From contig JAPWGK010000022.1 of the NCBI GenBank assembly GCA_029641185.1, positions 248,001 through 312,000 of the forward strand: 64,000 nt of DNA, written 5' to 3'. Every line of letters begins with the position of its first letter. Position 1 is the stretch's first letter. This DNA is from Pseudofabraea citricarpa. Taxonomy: Eukaryota > Ascomycota > Leotiomycetes > Helotiales > Dermateaceae. Below are positions 32,725-44,007 of this stretch, piece after piece. Below the pieces are notes generated by a model that searched no databases, was not told the DNA's origin, and saw only the letters and a list, made by a program, of their open reading frames with translations. The translations under genes and the position numbers were made by a program.

Positions 32725-35700
32725 TTTGTCTCTGAAGAATAAAAAGAATGAATATGGTTCGAAAATGATCTTCTGAACTGTAAAGAATGAATGCCACTAC
32801 AGGGAGTTACAGTCCTAATTAAGTAAGCGGCTATCATCGTGAGAAGAAAATTCTCCGTGCTCTGCACAGTGGCAGGTGGCAGGCCATACAGAACTCTTTC
32901 AGCATCGCCCACGACGCCTAGGATCTCCCCCAGAGCCCATCCTTCTAGAAAAAAACCGCGCATGGACTTCAGGCAAAACTGAATTAGCATCGAAAATACA
33001 AAGACATTATAATCACCCAGCATTACTATATTCTGCGACATGGTAGTAATAGAGCTTGTCAATTATCTATCGTCAAGTATTAAAGGATTTTATGTTGCTT
33101 CATGAAAATTATAGGGACCATACTTGACTAAACCTAGATACTTTTGTCTAAAGTACAATTACAACCACACATCTCATCACTGGTCATTCCAACAACACCC
33201 CTTTCTTACCTTTTAAGCGAGTACCTAGACAGCATTGCTCTAACGGTCATCCCATGTCCAGGAACTAGTTAAGCGATGCTACTCCGTCTCATACCAACTC
33301 TATTCATCCATCTGCTTCTCAAGTGGAGTACCGAGCAATTCTCGGGCTAATGTGCCTTCTAGTAGGGAAGAATGGACAAGCTTAAATCAAGCACCAGGAT
33401 GTGCACCATGGAGCATTGAGGCTGTGCTTTATCGTCTTATGATTATCACCAGCGCGGTTGGAATCTTATCCCATGGGATCGGTTCCTTCTGTCGCTGATC
33501 ATCTCGACTACTTGCTATGCAGACCTGTAGTTGGATATAGGCCTTGTGGATGATTTCGGCGGGGCTTAGCAAACCTTGAAGCCAAATAGCCGAGAAAGAA
33601 GCCACCCCACAAAACGGTTGGTCTATTTCCTTGCCGTCAGAATATCTAACCTCGTATACAATGATTATTCGTTTCAAAGTTTTTTTCAAAGCGATTCGCA
33701 GCGAAGACTCCACGAGACGCGGAGCTCGCTTCAGATAGAGAATTCAGAATGCTGCCCCACTTCCCGCCGGCTATGTTTAGATAACCTTACTTTACCTACT
33801 CAGCCTCAAAAGCAATGAAACACTTGACCAATCATCTGGACCATTCGCGCATGCACATTATTCATGCTCTATCTAAGCGCTAACGTCGCTGCGCTTAGTA
33901 TTAAGATGGTGCTATTGGTTAGGTAACAGGTGGATTACTTATACACCAAGTGGCATCCAGTGTGTTTCAGAAACAATCATGGTCTATCAGTATATCAGAT
34001 CATCTGAGCATCCCAGAACTACAACAGACTAGATGTCCCGCCCAGGTTTTACATGTGATGATAATAAGTCACGAGCTGGGTCATGGACGGGCTATAGTGA
34101 TCCATTTCACAGGTCAAAGCATTGCATATCCAAGGCACGAGAGGAACAGTGTGTCGATAGTCCTTACATTCCAATTTCATACTATTCCTTCGTTATAAGA
34201 TGCTGTCGCAATGAATGGCGAAACTTGTTGCGGAGAAACGTTTCCCGGCTATATCATGTTTATCAAGACCCCCCACCCCACCCGACTGCTCGCCATTCCG
34301 CTGAAGGATGCATTAAGGATATCTTTTAGCCACCTATCCGGTTTGGGCTTTATCCCGGCACTTGAGGTCTTGAGCCGATCATGCATATAATAAGACCATC
34401 AGGTACCAGGAGGTTAAACCAAGCGCAGAATAGCTAGCGACAAGCGACAAGCTTCTACGACCAAGACAAAGAAGTGGATACAGGGCTGAAGAAGCCCCCA
34501 ATGCTAGTTTGATTCGAATAGGCAGGTACCGTAAGCGGGTACCATTGGAGAGGCCAAGCGAGCATGGGCCTCTGTGGTGCTGGAGGTAAGGATCCGTCGT
34601 CAGAGCATTTCTGGTGGACTTTCAGAACGTACCGATGACCGGCGTGTTGTGGTTGTAAGAAACTTGTGACGATCTTTGGGTCTAGGCATGAAGGATGTCA
34701 CATGTGTTGTCAGGGCGTCGTAAGATTATTCTCGTGTCTGAAGTGAATGTGCAAGAATATATCCACACCATATTGTTCAGCTTCAGTTGGAGCTCGAGCT
34801 TGTCTATTTTAGTCATACTGCGTCGGTTCCGAATGCGGCAGGTTCTCCAATTGTCATTTTTGGGCTTATCGACTTGAGAATTGCCGTATCGGGAACGAAC
34901 CATGTTTTAGCATTCTATGATAGCAAAGCATTCTGACAGGTCTATTATACTCCCAGTGATGTTTTTATCTACCTAGGTACCTTTAGATTATCCTCTATCG
35001 CTTTCTCTGTGCATATCAGTCGACGGTTGATTTATCGTTGCTTCGATCGTTTGGGTATAAGATATAGATGAAAGTGCGTTGCTATGCAGACACATGAAAA
35101 GGGGATATGTAAGGAAGGACACTGCTATGACCCACTAGACCACTGAGATGGCAGCAAAGTCTCTTGTTCGCGAGAAACTAGCTTCGCCCCTTTACAATTC
35201 ATCACAAGAACCACGACTCGAAGCGCACAGCATCAGTAGTATTGTGCTAGAGTCATTGCAATATACTGCATGGCTGAAGCAGGAACTATCATTAGCAATC
35301 ATCTTGAGTTGGTGATAGATGGGCTGGGTTCTGACGCGGATGTCGTTGATGGCAATCTCGATCATATTGAGATCAACGACGAGAGAAACCCCAAGTAAAC
35401 CATCTCAGCCTCTGCTACTTCCTTCTATTACCAACCAAGATGTGCCTTATTGTAATAGGTGACTACAATAACCGTTACACCAATTCTGCTACTAAGCTTC
35501 ATAACAGTGCCATCGAAGAGTTCTGTTCGATTTCATCGCTAAGCCCTGAACACGAAAACTTCCTCGGACTTCACTCTAACGACAGACATCTACACGCCGC
35601 GATAGATCACCACGAGTATCTCCAACGCTACTATACTCCAAGGTTACGATGGTCAAGATCTATGCCCTTAGTTCGTTTGGTGATACCATCTCGACACGGA

Positions 35701-36885
35701 GGTGTAGTGTAGATGCCGAAATCTGACAGTGGATAAATACACAAGACAGCAAAGGCTTCAAATGATGGAATAGGTTACAGTTGGTATACATCTACTCTGG
35801 ACATTGTTCAGCAGGTTTGGATTCAATGATGCTGATATTCTCTATAGTTCCTTCACGAGTTATAGACTACGTGGCCGTTGGAAACGGAAGAAGAACCCCC
35901 AATCCACTGCAGGAACAACACTTACGAGCAACGCCATTCTACCCTTACAAAACTACTTCATTCGTTGAGAAGTGGTATTCTTCGGCGAAGGCTAGAAGCT
36001 CATTGTGACTAGGACGATGGGCAACTCGTCAGTCGTAGCGTTGGCAGTCAATTAACAACAAGTAAGCACTTCCACCTCCATACGCTTGTACAAAGCTGTC
36101 GTCTTTCTTAACTTTTGACTCTTAACAAGCTTACACAGTCATGAATCCAATAGTATCACCTACAAGAAACCCATCCGACCTGCAATTCCCGAACCAAGCC
36201 CCCCATCGGCTATAGCCTATTGGCGACATAACGGTACCTCATGGCAATCCAGCCAGTCAAGAACGAACGAATGCAACTGGTGCATAAACCCCGAAGAGCA
36301 AGACCCCCATATGACGAGAGAGAAAGTGCGACGGGTGCATAAAGGCCATGAAGAAGTTCAATGTCCCAAGAGAGAATGCAACGAATGCATAAAGGCCGTG
36401 TCGAAGAAGTTCGATTTACTAGGAGAGGATGCAACGAATGCATAAACTCCGACCAGGATATTTAAGCACTTGAATTATTTCTCGTTCGGGAATATGCTGG
36501 CGAGGATCCGCTGGTGGATGATGTCGGCTTGCTTACGTGAATGGCTTTGGGGCGTGATTACTATTCGGTTTCGCAGGGGTTGTGTCGTGCTGCGTCGATG
36601 GATTAGATAAGGATTGAGGCGTGCCAGCGTGAACGATCTGGATTTGAGAGAGGCAAGCTGGATGGATATTACTTCATCGGGATAGCGAAGGAAGGTAGGT
36701 GAAGAGAAGGGTTATGAATGCAGGTTGCATATGCAGTGAGATCCGATGCAGAGGGAAAAGGTATAAGTAGTAAGAAAGGTCACTGGGAGAGGAATCAAGC
36801 AAGATCTCTCACAGTATCTATTCTTCTCAGAAATACAATCGTATAGAAATCTCTCTTGCATCTCGTCAACTCTCATATATCTACA
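32725..36885. other. Gene-poor region of 4.2 kb
   Basis: No coding frame over about 165 codons and none with recognisable motifs. Base composition is near neutral and it does not look RIP-mutated. It includes the promoter of the mannosyltransferase at the left, a degenerate tandem repeat at 36263-36450 and the promoter of the alcohol dehydrogenase at the right. Degraded genes cannot be excluded. Confidence 0.5.
36263..36450. repeat. Degenerate tandem repeat, period about 50-55 bp, four units
   Basis: The core TGCATAAA occurs at 36281, 36336, 36386 and 36439, each preceded by a GAATGCAACGAA-like block and, in units 2 and 3, followed by GGCC and GAAGAAGTTC. Units differ in length (55, 50, 53). 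A minus-strand frame stays open across all units but this is probably chance. Confidence 0.75.
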
Positions 36886-37978
36886 ATGGCAGGATCACTA
36901 ACCAACAATGTCTTCCGCGGTGTTGAAGGATCCATCCAACGTGTACCTAGCGAACTACAACCACTGAAGCCAGATGAAGTACGACTTCGCATCACCCACA
37001 GCGGTCTATGCCACAGCGATGTTTTTTATATCCCCGCAGGAATCGCACTTGGTCACGAAGCCGTTGGGGTCGTAGAAGAGATCGGGTCGAGCGTGACGAG
37101 TTTCAAAGTTGGCGAGCGAGCAGGTGGTGGATATCTTCGTAACGTGAGAGACTCCTATTCAATTTCCATACCTATACTAATAACATACAGAGTTGTGGGA
37201 AGTGCAAATACTGCCTCACCGGCCGCGAGATCTGGTGCTACACGCGTGATATCTATGGCGAAGGGTCGTTCAACACCGGTGGTTTTTCGGATTACTACGT
37301 CGGATCTGAAACCTTCTTGCATAAGATTCCAGACGAGATCTCTTCTGTTGACGCAGCGCCGCTGCAGTGTGCTGGCGCTACCGTCTACCAAGGGATGGTG
37401 GATGTGATAAAGCCAGGAGATCGCGTAGGCGTGATCGGCATTGGGGGACTAGGACACCTCGCGATCCAATATGCTGCGAACCTCGGGGCGGAGGTGATTG
37501 TGTTTAGTACGAGTGCGAATAAAGAGGCCGAGGCGAAGGGTTTTGGAGCGAAAGAGTTCTATCTCTTGAGCGAGCCAGAGAAGATTGTGGAGCCCGTGGA
37601 TATCCTGGTGCTTACTGGGAGTAGGCATCCTGATTTCGCCAAGTAAGTTTCTCGATGACTGACCTCAGGGATGTGACTGACGTGCATAGATTTATGACGA
37701 AGAACATTCTTGCTCGTGATGGGACTATCATCCCACTCACAGTTTCTTTCGACGAGATGAAACTTCCAACCCCGAGACTGTTCTTTGATGGTTATCATGT
37801 TCATTCGAGTCTGGTCGCTAGTCGAAAGTCTCATGATGATGCTCTACGATTTGCTGCTAAACATGGCATTAAACCAGCGGTTCAGGAATACCCATTGAAT
37901 GTAGAAGGGTTCAATGATGCCTTGAAAGAACTGCAAGGCGGTCATCTGAGGTATCGTGCTGTTCTCGTGAAGGAGTAG
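36886..37978 (+). CDS. Zinc-dependent alcohol dehydrogenase (MDR superfamily)
   Basis: Three exons, 36886-37143, 37191-37642 and 37690-37978, give 332 residues. Catalytic zinc ligands are Cys42 in SGLCHSDVFY and His57-Glu58 in LGHEAVGVVEE; the structural zinc site SCGKCKYC...C has Cys 88, 91, 94 and 102 in the usual spacing, right after intron 1. The cofactor motif GVIGIGGLGHLA belongs to the Rossmann domain. These enzymes interconvert alcohols and aldehydes with NAD(P)H. The loop between Cys42 and His57 is shorter than in yeast ADH, so the substrate pocket may differ. The upstream in-frame TTG extension was not used; aATGgc at 36886 is the first ATG. Confidence 0.92.
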
Positions 37979-38062
37979 CTTGAAGTGACAAACGGAAAGC
38001 GTTGGAATGGCTATCAGTAGTTGCGAGCTTGAAAAATAAGACATTGATTTTCATTTAGTCGT

Positions 38063-39540
38063 TTAAAGCTCATCTTTGTAAACCTCCTCGCTGCCCTCTT
38101 CTCCTTCGTTGAGTACTTCCTCTCCATCTTCGTCACCATCCGGGTCAACAATACCGAGGATTTCTCTTTGTTGCCCTGGTGCATCAATGACTTCAATCTT
38201 CCATCCCTTTTCCTTGGCCAGATTCTGTACTTCTCTTTTGACACCCTCAATGATGTCAGGATCTAAATCAAGCTTTGCCAAATCAGCATCACTCAACATT
38301 TCGACTTTGCCACCCTCCGCTTTGCTCTTAGCTCTGGCGATCACCTCAACAGCTCGCCCAGCATTCACATCTGCGAAATTTGGAGGTACAGGCATGCGCT
38401 GTCCTTCAGAAGAATGAAATCGTCCACCTCCCAAGATAACTCCACCAATGTTAATTGGGATTTTGTCACCTGTCTCATCAGTTGCTTGTTTGTCCTCCAA
38501 GGCCTTCCTCTCTTCAGCAAATAAAAGCTCATCATCAGGCACAACGACTCGACACTTGATCGCGTGTGCTTTGCTCTCTTTAGGTGGTAAAAATGCAACA
38601 TCGTTGCAAAGTCGGGGAGTGTAGATAACCAGGAGGTAAGAGCAAGTTGTGACTTCTTTGATGTATCCAATTCTATCCGTGACATGAGGATTGCAGTGAT
38701 ATTGCACCTCAACTCTTCTCGGTTTTCCAGTGAGATCGCAAGTAGTTCCACCTTCCATCTTTTGAACCAGGTAACGCGTATCTCCCTTTATTTGTAATTC
38801 CGTGTTCGGAGGATTTGAATGCGTCGGTTTGCGCAAATCAATCGAGTTTCCCCATTCATCTTCTTGTGACTCTTTGGTCTTCTTGCTAGATGAAGATCTC
38901 GCCTTGCCCAATACGAACTCCTTGGTACTTGGATCTCTTTGTGGGGGAAACGGTGGCTTTCCCGGCTGAGGAGGCAATGCGTGGAATTGAGTAATGTCGG
39001 CATTGTAGCAGAACGCGTATGACCACCATCCGGAAACAAAGTAAAGACAGTTGCCCTCCAACTCCTGGAGAAGCTCCCAGCCACGATCTGTTGCGCGGGC
39101 GAGTTCCTTCTGCTCAGCAGCTTTTGCCTCGGCTTCTGAGGTCTCGTTTTTTGTTGGCGATTCCACGATAGGAATAGTGCAGAGATATTGTTCATTGTTT
39201 AACCACATCAACTCGTAAGTCTCCAAAGAGGGGTCGAATCCATAATCGGTATCGGACGTCAGTCCTGGGTCTGAAGAGGATTGTATGCTGGTATCTGACG
39301 CTTTTGGGGGAGTATGGATGGTAGAATGAGCCTTTTCTACCAGGAGACCTGCGTCGGCGTCTGAAATAAAGGTATCTGAGAAGATGACTTCATACTGGAA
39401 TACGTTAGTTACTGCGGCGCATGAAGCTGTAACAAACGTACCTGAGGAAAGGCAAGGAGATCATCATGCACACTAAACACGGTCTGGCTTGCCAAAGCTA
39501 ATGAAGCTGAGGCTAATACAGCTGTAATAGGTTGACGCAT
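38063..39540 (-). CDS. YOS9: YOS9/OS-9-like ER lectin of ERAD, ending in KDEL
   Basis: Exons 39540-39442 and 39394-38063 on the minus strand give 476 residues. Yos9 binds trimmed N-glycans on misfolded proteins in the ER lumen and passes them to the Hrd1 ligase. A signal peptide (MRQPITAVLASASLALAS) is followed by FPQYEVIFSDTFIS at the exon junction and the MRH lectin domain: NCLYFVSGWWSYAFCYN, QFHALPP, GTTCDLTGKPRRVEVQYHC, and KEVTTCSYLLVIYTPRLC, with the expected Cys pairs and Arg/Glu/Tyr sugar-binding residues. The chain ends with acidic repeats and YKDEL, an ER-retrieval signal. It is head to head with the phosphatidylinositol synthase gene (432 bp between starts). Confidence 0.94.
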
Positions 39541-39972
39541 TGTGCCATATGGCAAGTGCGTAAATCTTCTTTCAAGTCATGTCAAGACAAGAGGTTGAGC
39601 TGTCATCATGAAGCGCATTATCTCGGATCTCGCAGTAACCATAATGCCGGTCACGTGGTCATCCGGCGAGCTCGGGTGAAGCACCCCTTTACGGAGGTAC
39701 GAAATATGCGAAGAGTACACGCCGCGATAAGGAAATTCCCCCAAAAACTACACAACCTTCACCACTTCTCACCCTCCTTTTTCCAGCCCTTTTTATCTTC
39801 ATACTTCTCTCAGCCTCTATTTACGAACCTAGCGTCACTCCTTGCGCATTTATCCGCCACTGCGACCGTCTCAAAACCAATTCCAAGAATTTCTTACAGC
39901 CAGCTTACCATTTTTACCACGAGGCACGCAACAACAATTGCCTGGTAGATTTTAGGAGTCGTCGCAGAAGCA
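39541..39972. promoter_or_regulatory. Bidirectional promoter region, YOS9 / PIS1
   Basis: 432 bp between divergent start codons. The PIS1 side contains pyrimidine-rich leader sequence. No specific operator recognised. Confidence 0.45.
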
Positions 39973-40999
39973 ATGTCGAGCGCGAAATCAAGAAAGCAGG
40001 CTGCAACAGGTTCGACTCAATCAACACCAACTCCAGCTTCAAAGCAAGCTCAGCACATCATGAACGGGAACGGCGCAGCCAAAGGAGCTGCGACAGTGGA
40101 AACTCCGGAAGAGAACATCTTCCTGTTCTATCCTAATGTTATCGGTTGGTCTATCTAACAGCCACAAGGTGTATCTTCTAACCATTGACAGGCTACTTCC
40201 GAATCGTTCTAGCCCTCGGGGCGCTCTACTACATGCCCCTCCATCCTCGAACATGCTCTCTCCTATACAGCATCTCCTGTCTCCTCGATGCCCTCGATGG
40301 CTATGCAGCCAGATACTTCGAACAGTCCACACGATTCGGCGCCGTCCTTGATATGGTCACTGATCGTTGCACAACGGCATGCCTGCTAGTTTTCCTCTCC
40401 TCCGCCTGGCCTCGATGGGCTTTACTCTTCCAAGGTCTTATCTCTTTGGATTTCGCCAGCCACTACATCCACATGTTCTCTACTCTGGTTATGGGCACTT
40501 CTGATCAGAGCCACAAGAAGGTCGACAAGTCTCGTAGCTGGATCTTGCATTTGTACTACACAAATAAGGTAAGCAGCCTTGTGAGCACTGGCGATTAGCA
40601 AAGCTGACAATTCAATAGACGGTATTATTCATTTTCTGTGCGCTCAACGAGGTCTTCTTCATCGCCCTCTACCTCCTATCCTTCTCATCCCCCCTCCTCT
40701 CACCTTCTCTGCTGCAAGTGAGCGGCGCAAGCAGCACCCTTCAGCCCGGCAACCCAGCCTCACCCTCAATTTCGTCACTCTTCGCGAACCCATACAGTGC
40801 TGGTGCCTTGGAGTTGGCCCGAGCCAATAAGATGGATTCCTTCTGGCCATGGGTTATCGCTGGCATCAGCTTCCCGATAATGGCCGGCAAACAGATCATC
40901 AATGTCGTACAATTGGTCAAAGCCTGCAAATGGTTGGCCGAGGGAGATATTCAGGCGAGAAGAGCTGCAGGACTACCGAGGAAGATCAAGCAGAAGTGA
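39973..40999 (+). CDS. PIS1: CDP-diacylglycerol-inositol 3-phosphatidyltransferase (phosphatidylinositol synthase)
   Basis: Three exons, 39973-40144, 40192-40568 and 40619-40999, give 309 residues. The enzyme makes phosphatidylinositol from CDP-diacylglycerol and myo-inositol in the ER membrane. The CDP-alcohol phosphatidyltransferase motif DG-x2-AR-x8-G-x3-D-x3-D is complete: D93 G94, A97 R98, G107, D111 and D115 in LLDALDGYAARYF...GAVLDMVTDR. Several hydrophobic helices follow. The first ~45 residues are a polar Ser/Thr/Ala extension, common in filamentous fungi. An insertion of about 25 residues (SGASSTLQPGNPASPSISS) precedes the last helices. Splice junctions G|GC and AAG|ACG keep the frame. 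Confidence 0.95.
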
Positions 41000-42093
41000 A
41001 GATAACGCGCTTGTGGTTTGACAGCAGCGTTGGTGTTGCGATGGCAGTCTTTGGTCGGGACACGTGCATATTTACCACATGTGGTATCCGGGCCGTTGCG
41101 AGCTGGGGAACGACCATGCCGGGTTTTGCGTAGTATCTGCTCTTGTCTTTTTTTTTTTTGTCTCCCACCTTCGTTATTGTAACTTCACATGCCCCCCGCG
41201 CGCACATGGACTTTCTCCGTGTTTCTTGTACAAAATTATCGTCATGGGTTATAGAGGATCAGGAGTTTGTGGCGGGGATTTTTGGTTCTTTTTGGGCGTG
41301 TCCAGGTTCAGCCACGGATGCGTATCTAATAATTAATATTGTGAATGAGGCTTTTCGGCTTGCTAGTGTCGTCGTGATTCAGGAACCGGCTCGAGTCCAT
41401 TGACGGCGTCATTCTTGAGACACAAGGTTACAAAACTTGAAGGAATAGTGGGGTTACGGGTACTCTCCGGGGGCTGTCCTGGGGTTGATCTGGTCGGCAT
41501 AAATGTGCAGTGCTCATTCCCTCATTCTATTCAAGGAATGAGGCTTCTTGCTGATTCAGATTGGGTTCGTCGTTAGTCTGCTCTGCTGACCAGACCAGGT
41601 GAGAGGGCTTCAACACTTTCTTCGGGGTCTGCTCTCTGCATCACATCAACAACCCAAACTCACAACTCACAACTCACAACTCACAACCCACATCACCACA
41701 ACCTCGCTCCCAACTCTGTCTGTTCCCCGCACGCAGATCCCCTGAACAGCACACTGGACTTGGTTCACCTGGCTATCTCATGCCTGTGACTGGCCCAACC
41801 GTTTCGTCCAATCAATCAGATCGGGTGGAGTCGCTTCCACGGCAGCCAAGTGGATTCAACAAGAGGTCTGGGCCGGGAGCAATGCCCGCCTGGCGTCACT
41901 CGATAAACTGCTGCACACTGCATTGTATCTGCAGCTCCTCCTAGCATACACGAATCGCTCGCCCAAGAAAACAATAACCTTCACCGCACCGCTCTGTACA
42001 ACCATCGACGCACCCCATTCCAGCTTTGTTGGGATGCCTTGAACCTTTGATTTATATAGGGAATTGAGACTGTCATTCCCCCAGTTACACAAA
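41000..42093. other. Intergenic region before the 637-aa gene
   Basis: 1.1 kb. Contains a T run of 12 near 41147-41159 and four exact copies of AACTCAC at 41657-41684. Probably the 3' end of PIS1 and the promoter/leader of the next gene. No coding frame recognised. Confidence 0.45.
41657..41684. repeat. Heptanucleotide tandem repeat (AACTCAC)4
   Basis: Four exact head-to-tail copies in the leader/promoter region of the gene starting at 42094. Confidence 0.9.
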
Positions 42094-44007
42094 ATGGCCG
42101 ATACCTCACCCCCACCCCGCCGACGCTTCGAGCCCCAGCCCGTTGAAACTACGGTGAAGAAGAGTCGGAAGTTTGCCGTCGAGCCCGTCGAGACCACAAC
42201 GAGGAGCAACAAGAAGGTTGATGTGCACGAGGCAAAGGAGGATGCTACGAAGACGGAGGCTATTGCTCCCAAGAGACGATTTGTCCCACAACCCGTCGAG
42301 ACGTCCTTCAAGACCAACAAGAAAGATGTCAACCCCTTGCCCACGCCCGAGTTGACTCCCGTTCCTATGCCTCACAGTCCTCCGCAGAGTCCTCCGCAGA
42401 CGCAGACAGTCAAACCAAGACGAAAGTTCACTCCTGATCTCATCGAGACGTCCAAAAGATCCAAGAAAGCTGGCGATAGAACTCCAGCGACGCTTCCTAC
42501 GGACAAGACCGATATCACGCCCGGTACCAACCACATATACGCCGAAAAGAAAAAAAGAGTGCGCCCTATAGCTCAGCCTCTACCTCCTGCAAATACGCCT
42601 ATTGGGAGTGCTGTCAGCTTAGAACAGCTTACTCTGATCCCACCGTTACCACCGAGACGGCAAGGATCCATGCGACCTCACCCAAATACACGTAGAAGTA
42701 CACGTCAGAATTCCTTTCAGCCCGAATTAGAACCTATAATTTCTGAAGAGAACTCGACGGATTCCGAAAATTCAGACGATGATGGAGATTCTACACCTTC
42801 GCTCTCAGGGTCTGTTGGCAGTTCTGAAGATTCCTTACAGAGGCTACAACTGGCGAGAACCCGAGAAAGTTGTGATGATAGATTCTCGGGATACCTACTT
42901 GCGCTGGCTGCAAAGGCTGCAGAGAAGCAGTTGAGGGAGCAGGCACTTGCTGCCTTTCCAAATAGCGATTTCCATGAGATCGTGGAGCATTTTTACGACC
43001 GGGAAGTTGAGGGGACATCAGACGAAGATGAGGTAGAAGGGATAGGCATGTTACCCGATGATCCTGAACGCAAGCATACGGAGGTTGGATGGGCCGTGAA
43101 GGAGATGCAGCAACATCAAGAGAATCTCAATCGATTACGAGAGGATGAGACGCACAGGAAAGTTGCAGCTGAAGCAACTGCGCCAACATTTCCAGATCCG
43201 TTCTGGACGAACGGGATGACAGAGAAGGCATCACCATTTCCACGGTCGAACGCCAACCCAATTGATCGGCTGAAAGAAGCAGAGCTCGAGCGTATGAGAA
43301 GCGCAGCAAGCCCACCTATGTTAGGAGGTGATTTAAAATTTCGCATGTGCCCATCACCCAAAGCCACCAAATTCGAATCAGATCAACGGCATGACATCCA
43401 GCCGCACCACGTGGAAGACGGCGGGGGGTTATGGGGCGGGTATTGCGTCGCGGAAGAAGCAGGCGAGTATCTATCGCCAGCTCTTCACAAAGCTCCCCCC
43501 ATGATCCACACCCCGAATTTAGAGCGAGATGATCCGTTTTCGCAGGCGTTCGGATCCGAGGCGCCTGGGTCGCGACCAACCTCATCAAAGAGCAAAGGCG
43601 TCCACATGCTAACCGGGCTTGACGAACGACTAAAAGCCGAGGTTACCAAGTCCAAATTAGAAGAGGCGCTCCAGGAAGAATTCGATGAGACCTTCGTCAC
43701 CCAAGTGTACAATTACTTGTCCCTCGGTTACCCAGCGCTCGCACGCCCCTATGATGAGGAGCTCGCTAAGATCTCAGGCATCAGCCAGGAGGAGCTACGC
43801 AAAGATGATAATACAAAGAACGTAAAGGGTCACATCGGTGCTCCAGACAAAGCCAGAGTTGAGGGCAAGAACGAGTATTGTGCCCGTTGGAAGGCACTAC
43901 GTATCTATATCCTCGAATGGGCCAGGCAACATCCTAGTCTTGGTAATGGCGCTGTTGGTCCTAGTGCTTGGGGAGTTCGTGCCCGAAGAGGTAGTTGGGC
44001 TATATGA
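42094..44007 (+). CDS. Large hydrophilic protein with repeated PxPVET motif, function unknown
   Basis: Intronless, 637 residues from ATG 42094 (aaaATGgcc). The N-terminus carries a degenerate repeat: RRRFEPQPVETT, KFAVEPVETT, RRFVPQPVETS and RRKFTPDLIETS at about 9, 27, 61 and 109, each followed by a Lys-rich stretch. A Ser/Asp/Glu-rich segment (residues ~210-250) follows. The second half is more ordered: DDRFSGYLLALAAKAAEKQL, then FPNSDFHEIVEHFYDRE, and near the C-terminus FDETFVTQVYNYLSLGYPAL with WKALRIYILEWARQHP. These look like helical conserved blocks. I do not recognise the family; the start is similar to unnamed proteins of other ascomycetes as far as I recall, which is not evidence of function. 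Confidence 0.85.
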   Translation: MADTSPPPRRRFEPQPVETTVKKSRKFAVEPVETTTRSNKKVDVHEAKEDATKTEAIAPKRRFVPQPVETSFKTNKKDVNPLPTPELTPVPMPHSPPQSPPQTQTVKPRRKFTPDLIETSKRSKKAGDRTPATLPTDKTDITPGTNHIYAEKKKRVRPIAQPLPPANTPIGSAVSLEQLTLIPPLPPRRQGSMRPHPNTRRSTRQNSFQPELEPIISEENSTDSENSDDDGDSTPSLSGSVGSSEDSLQRLQLARTRESCDDRFSGYLLALAAKAAEKQLREQALAAFPNSDFHEIVEHFYDREVEGTSDEDEVEGIGMLPDDPERKHTEVGWAVKEMQQHQENLNRLREDETHRKVAAEATAPTFPDPFWTNGMTEKASPFPRSNANPIDRLKEAELERMRSAASPPMLGGDLKFRMCPSPKATKFESDQRHDIQPHHVEDGGGLWGGYCVAEEAGEYLSPALHKAPPMIHTPNLERDDPFSQAFGSEAPGSRPTSSKSKGVHMLTGLDERLKAEVTKSKLEEALQEEFDETFVTQVYNYLSLGYPALARPYDEELAKISGISQEELRKDDNTKNVKGHIGAPDKARVEGKNEYCARWKALRIYILEWARQHPSLGNGAVGPSAWGVRARRGSWAI

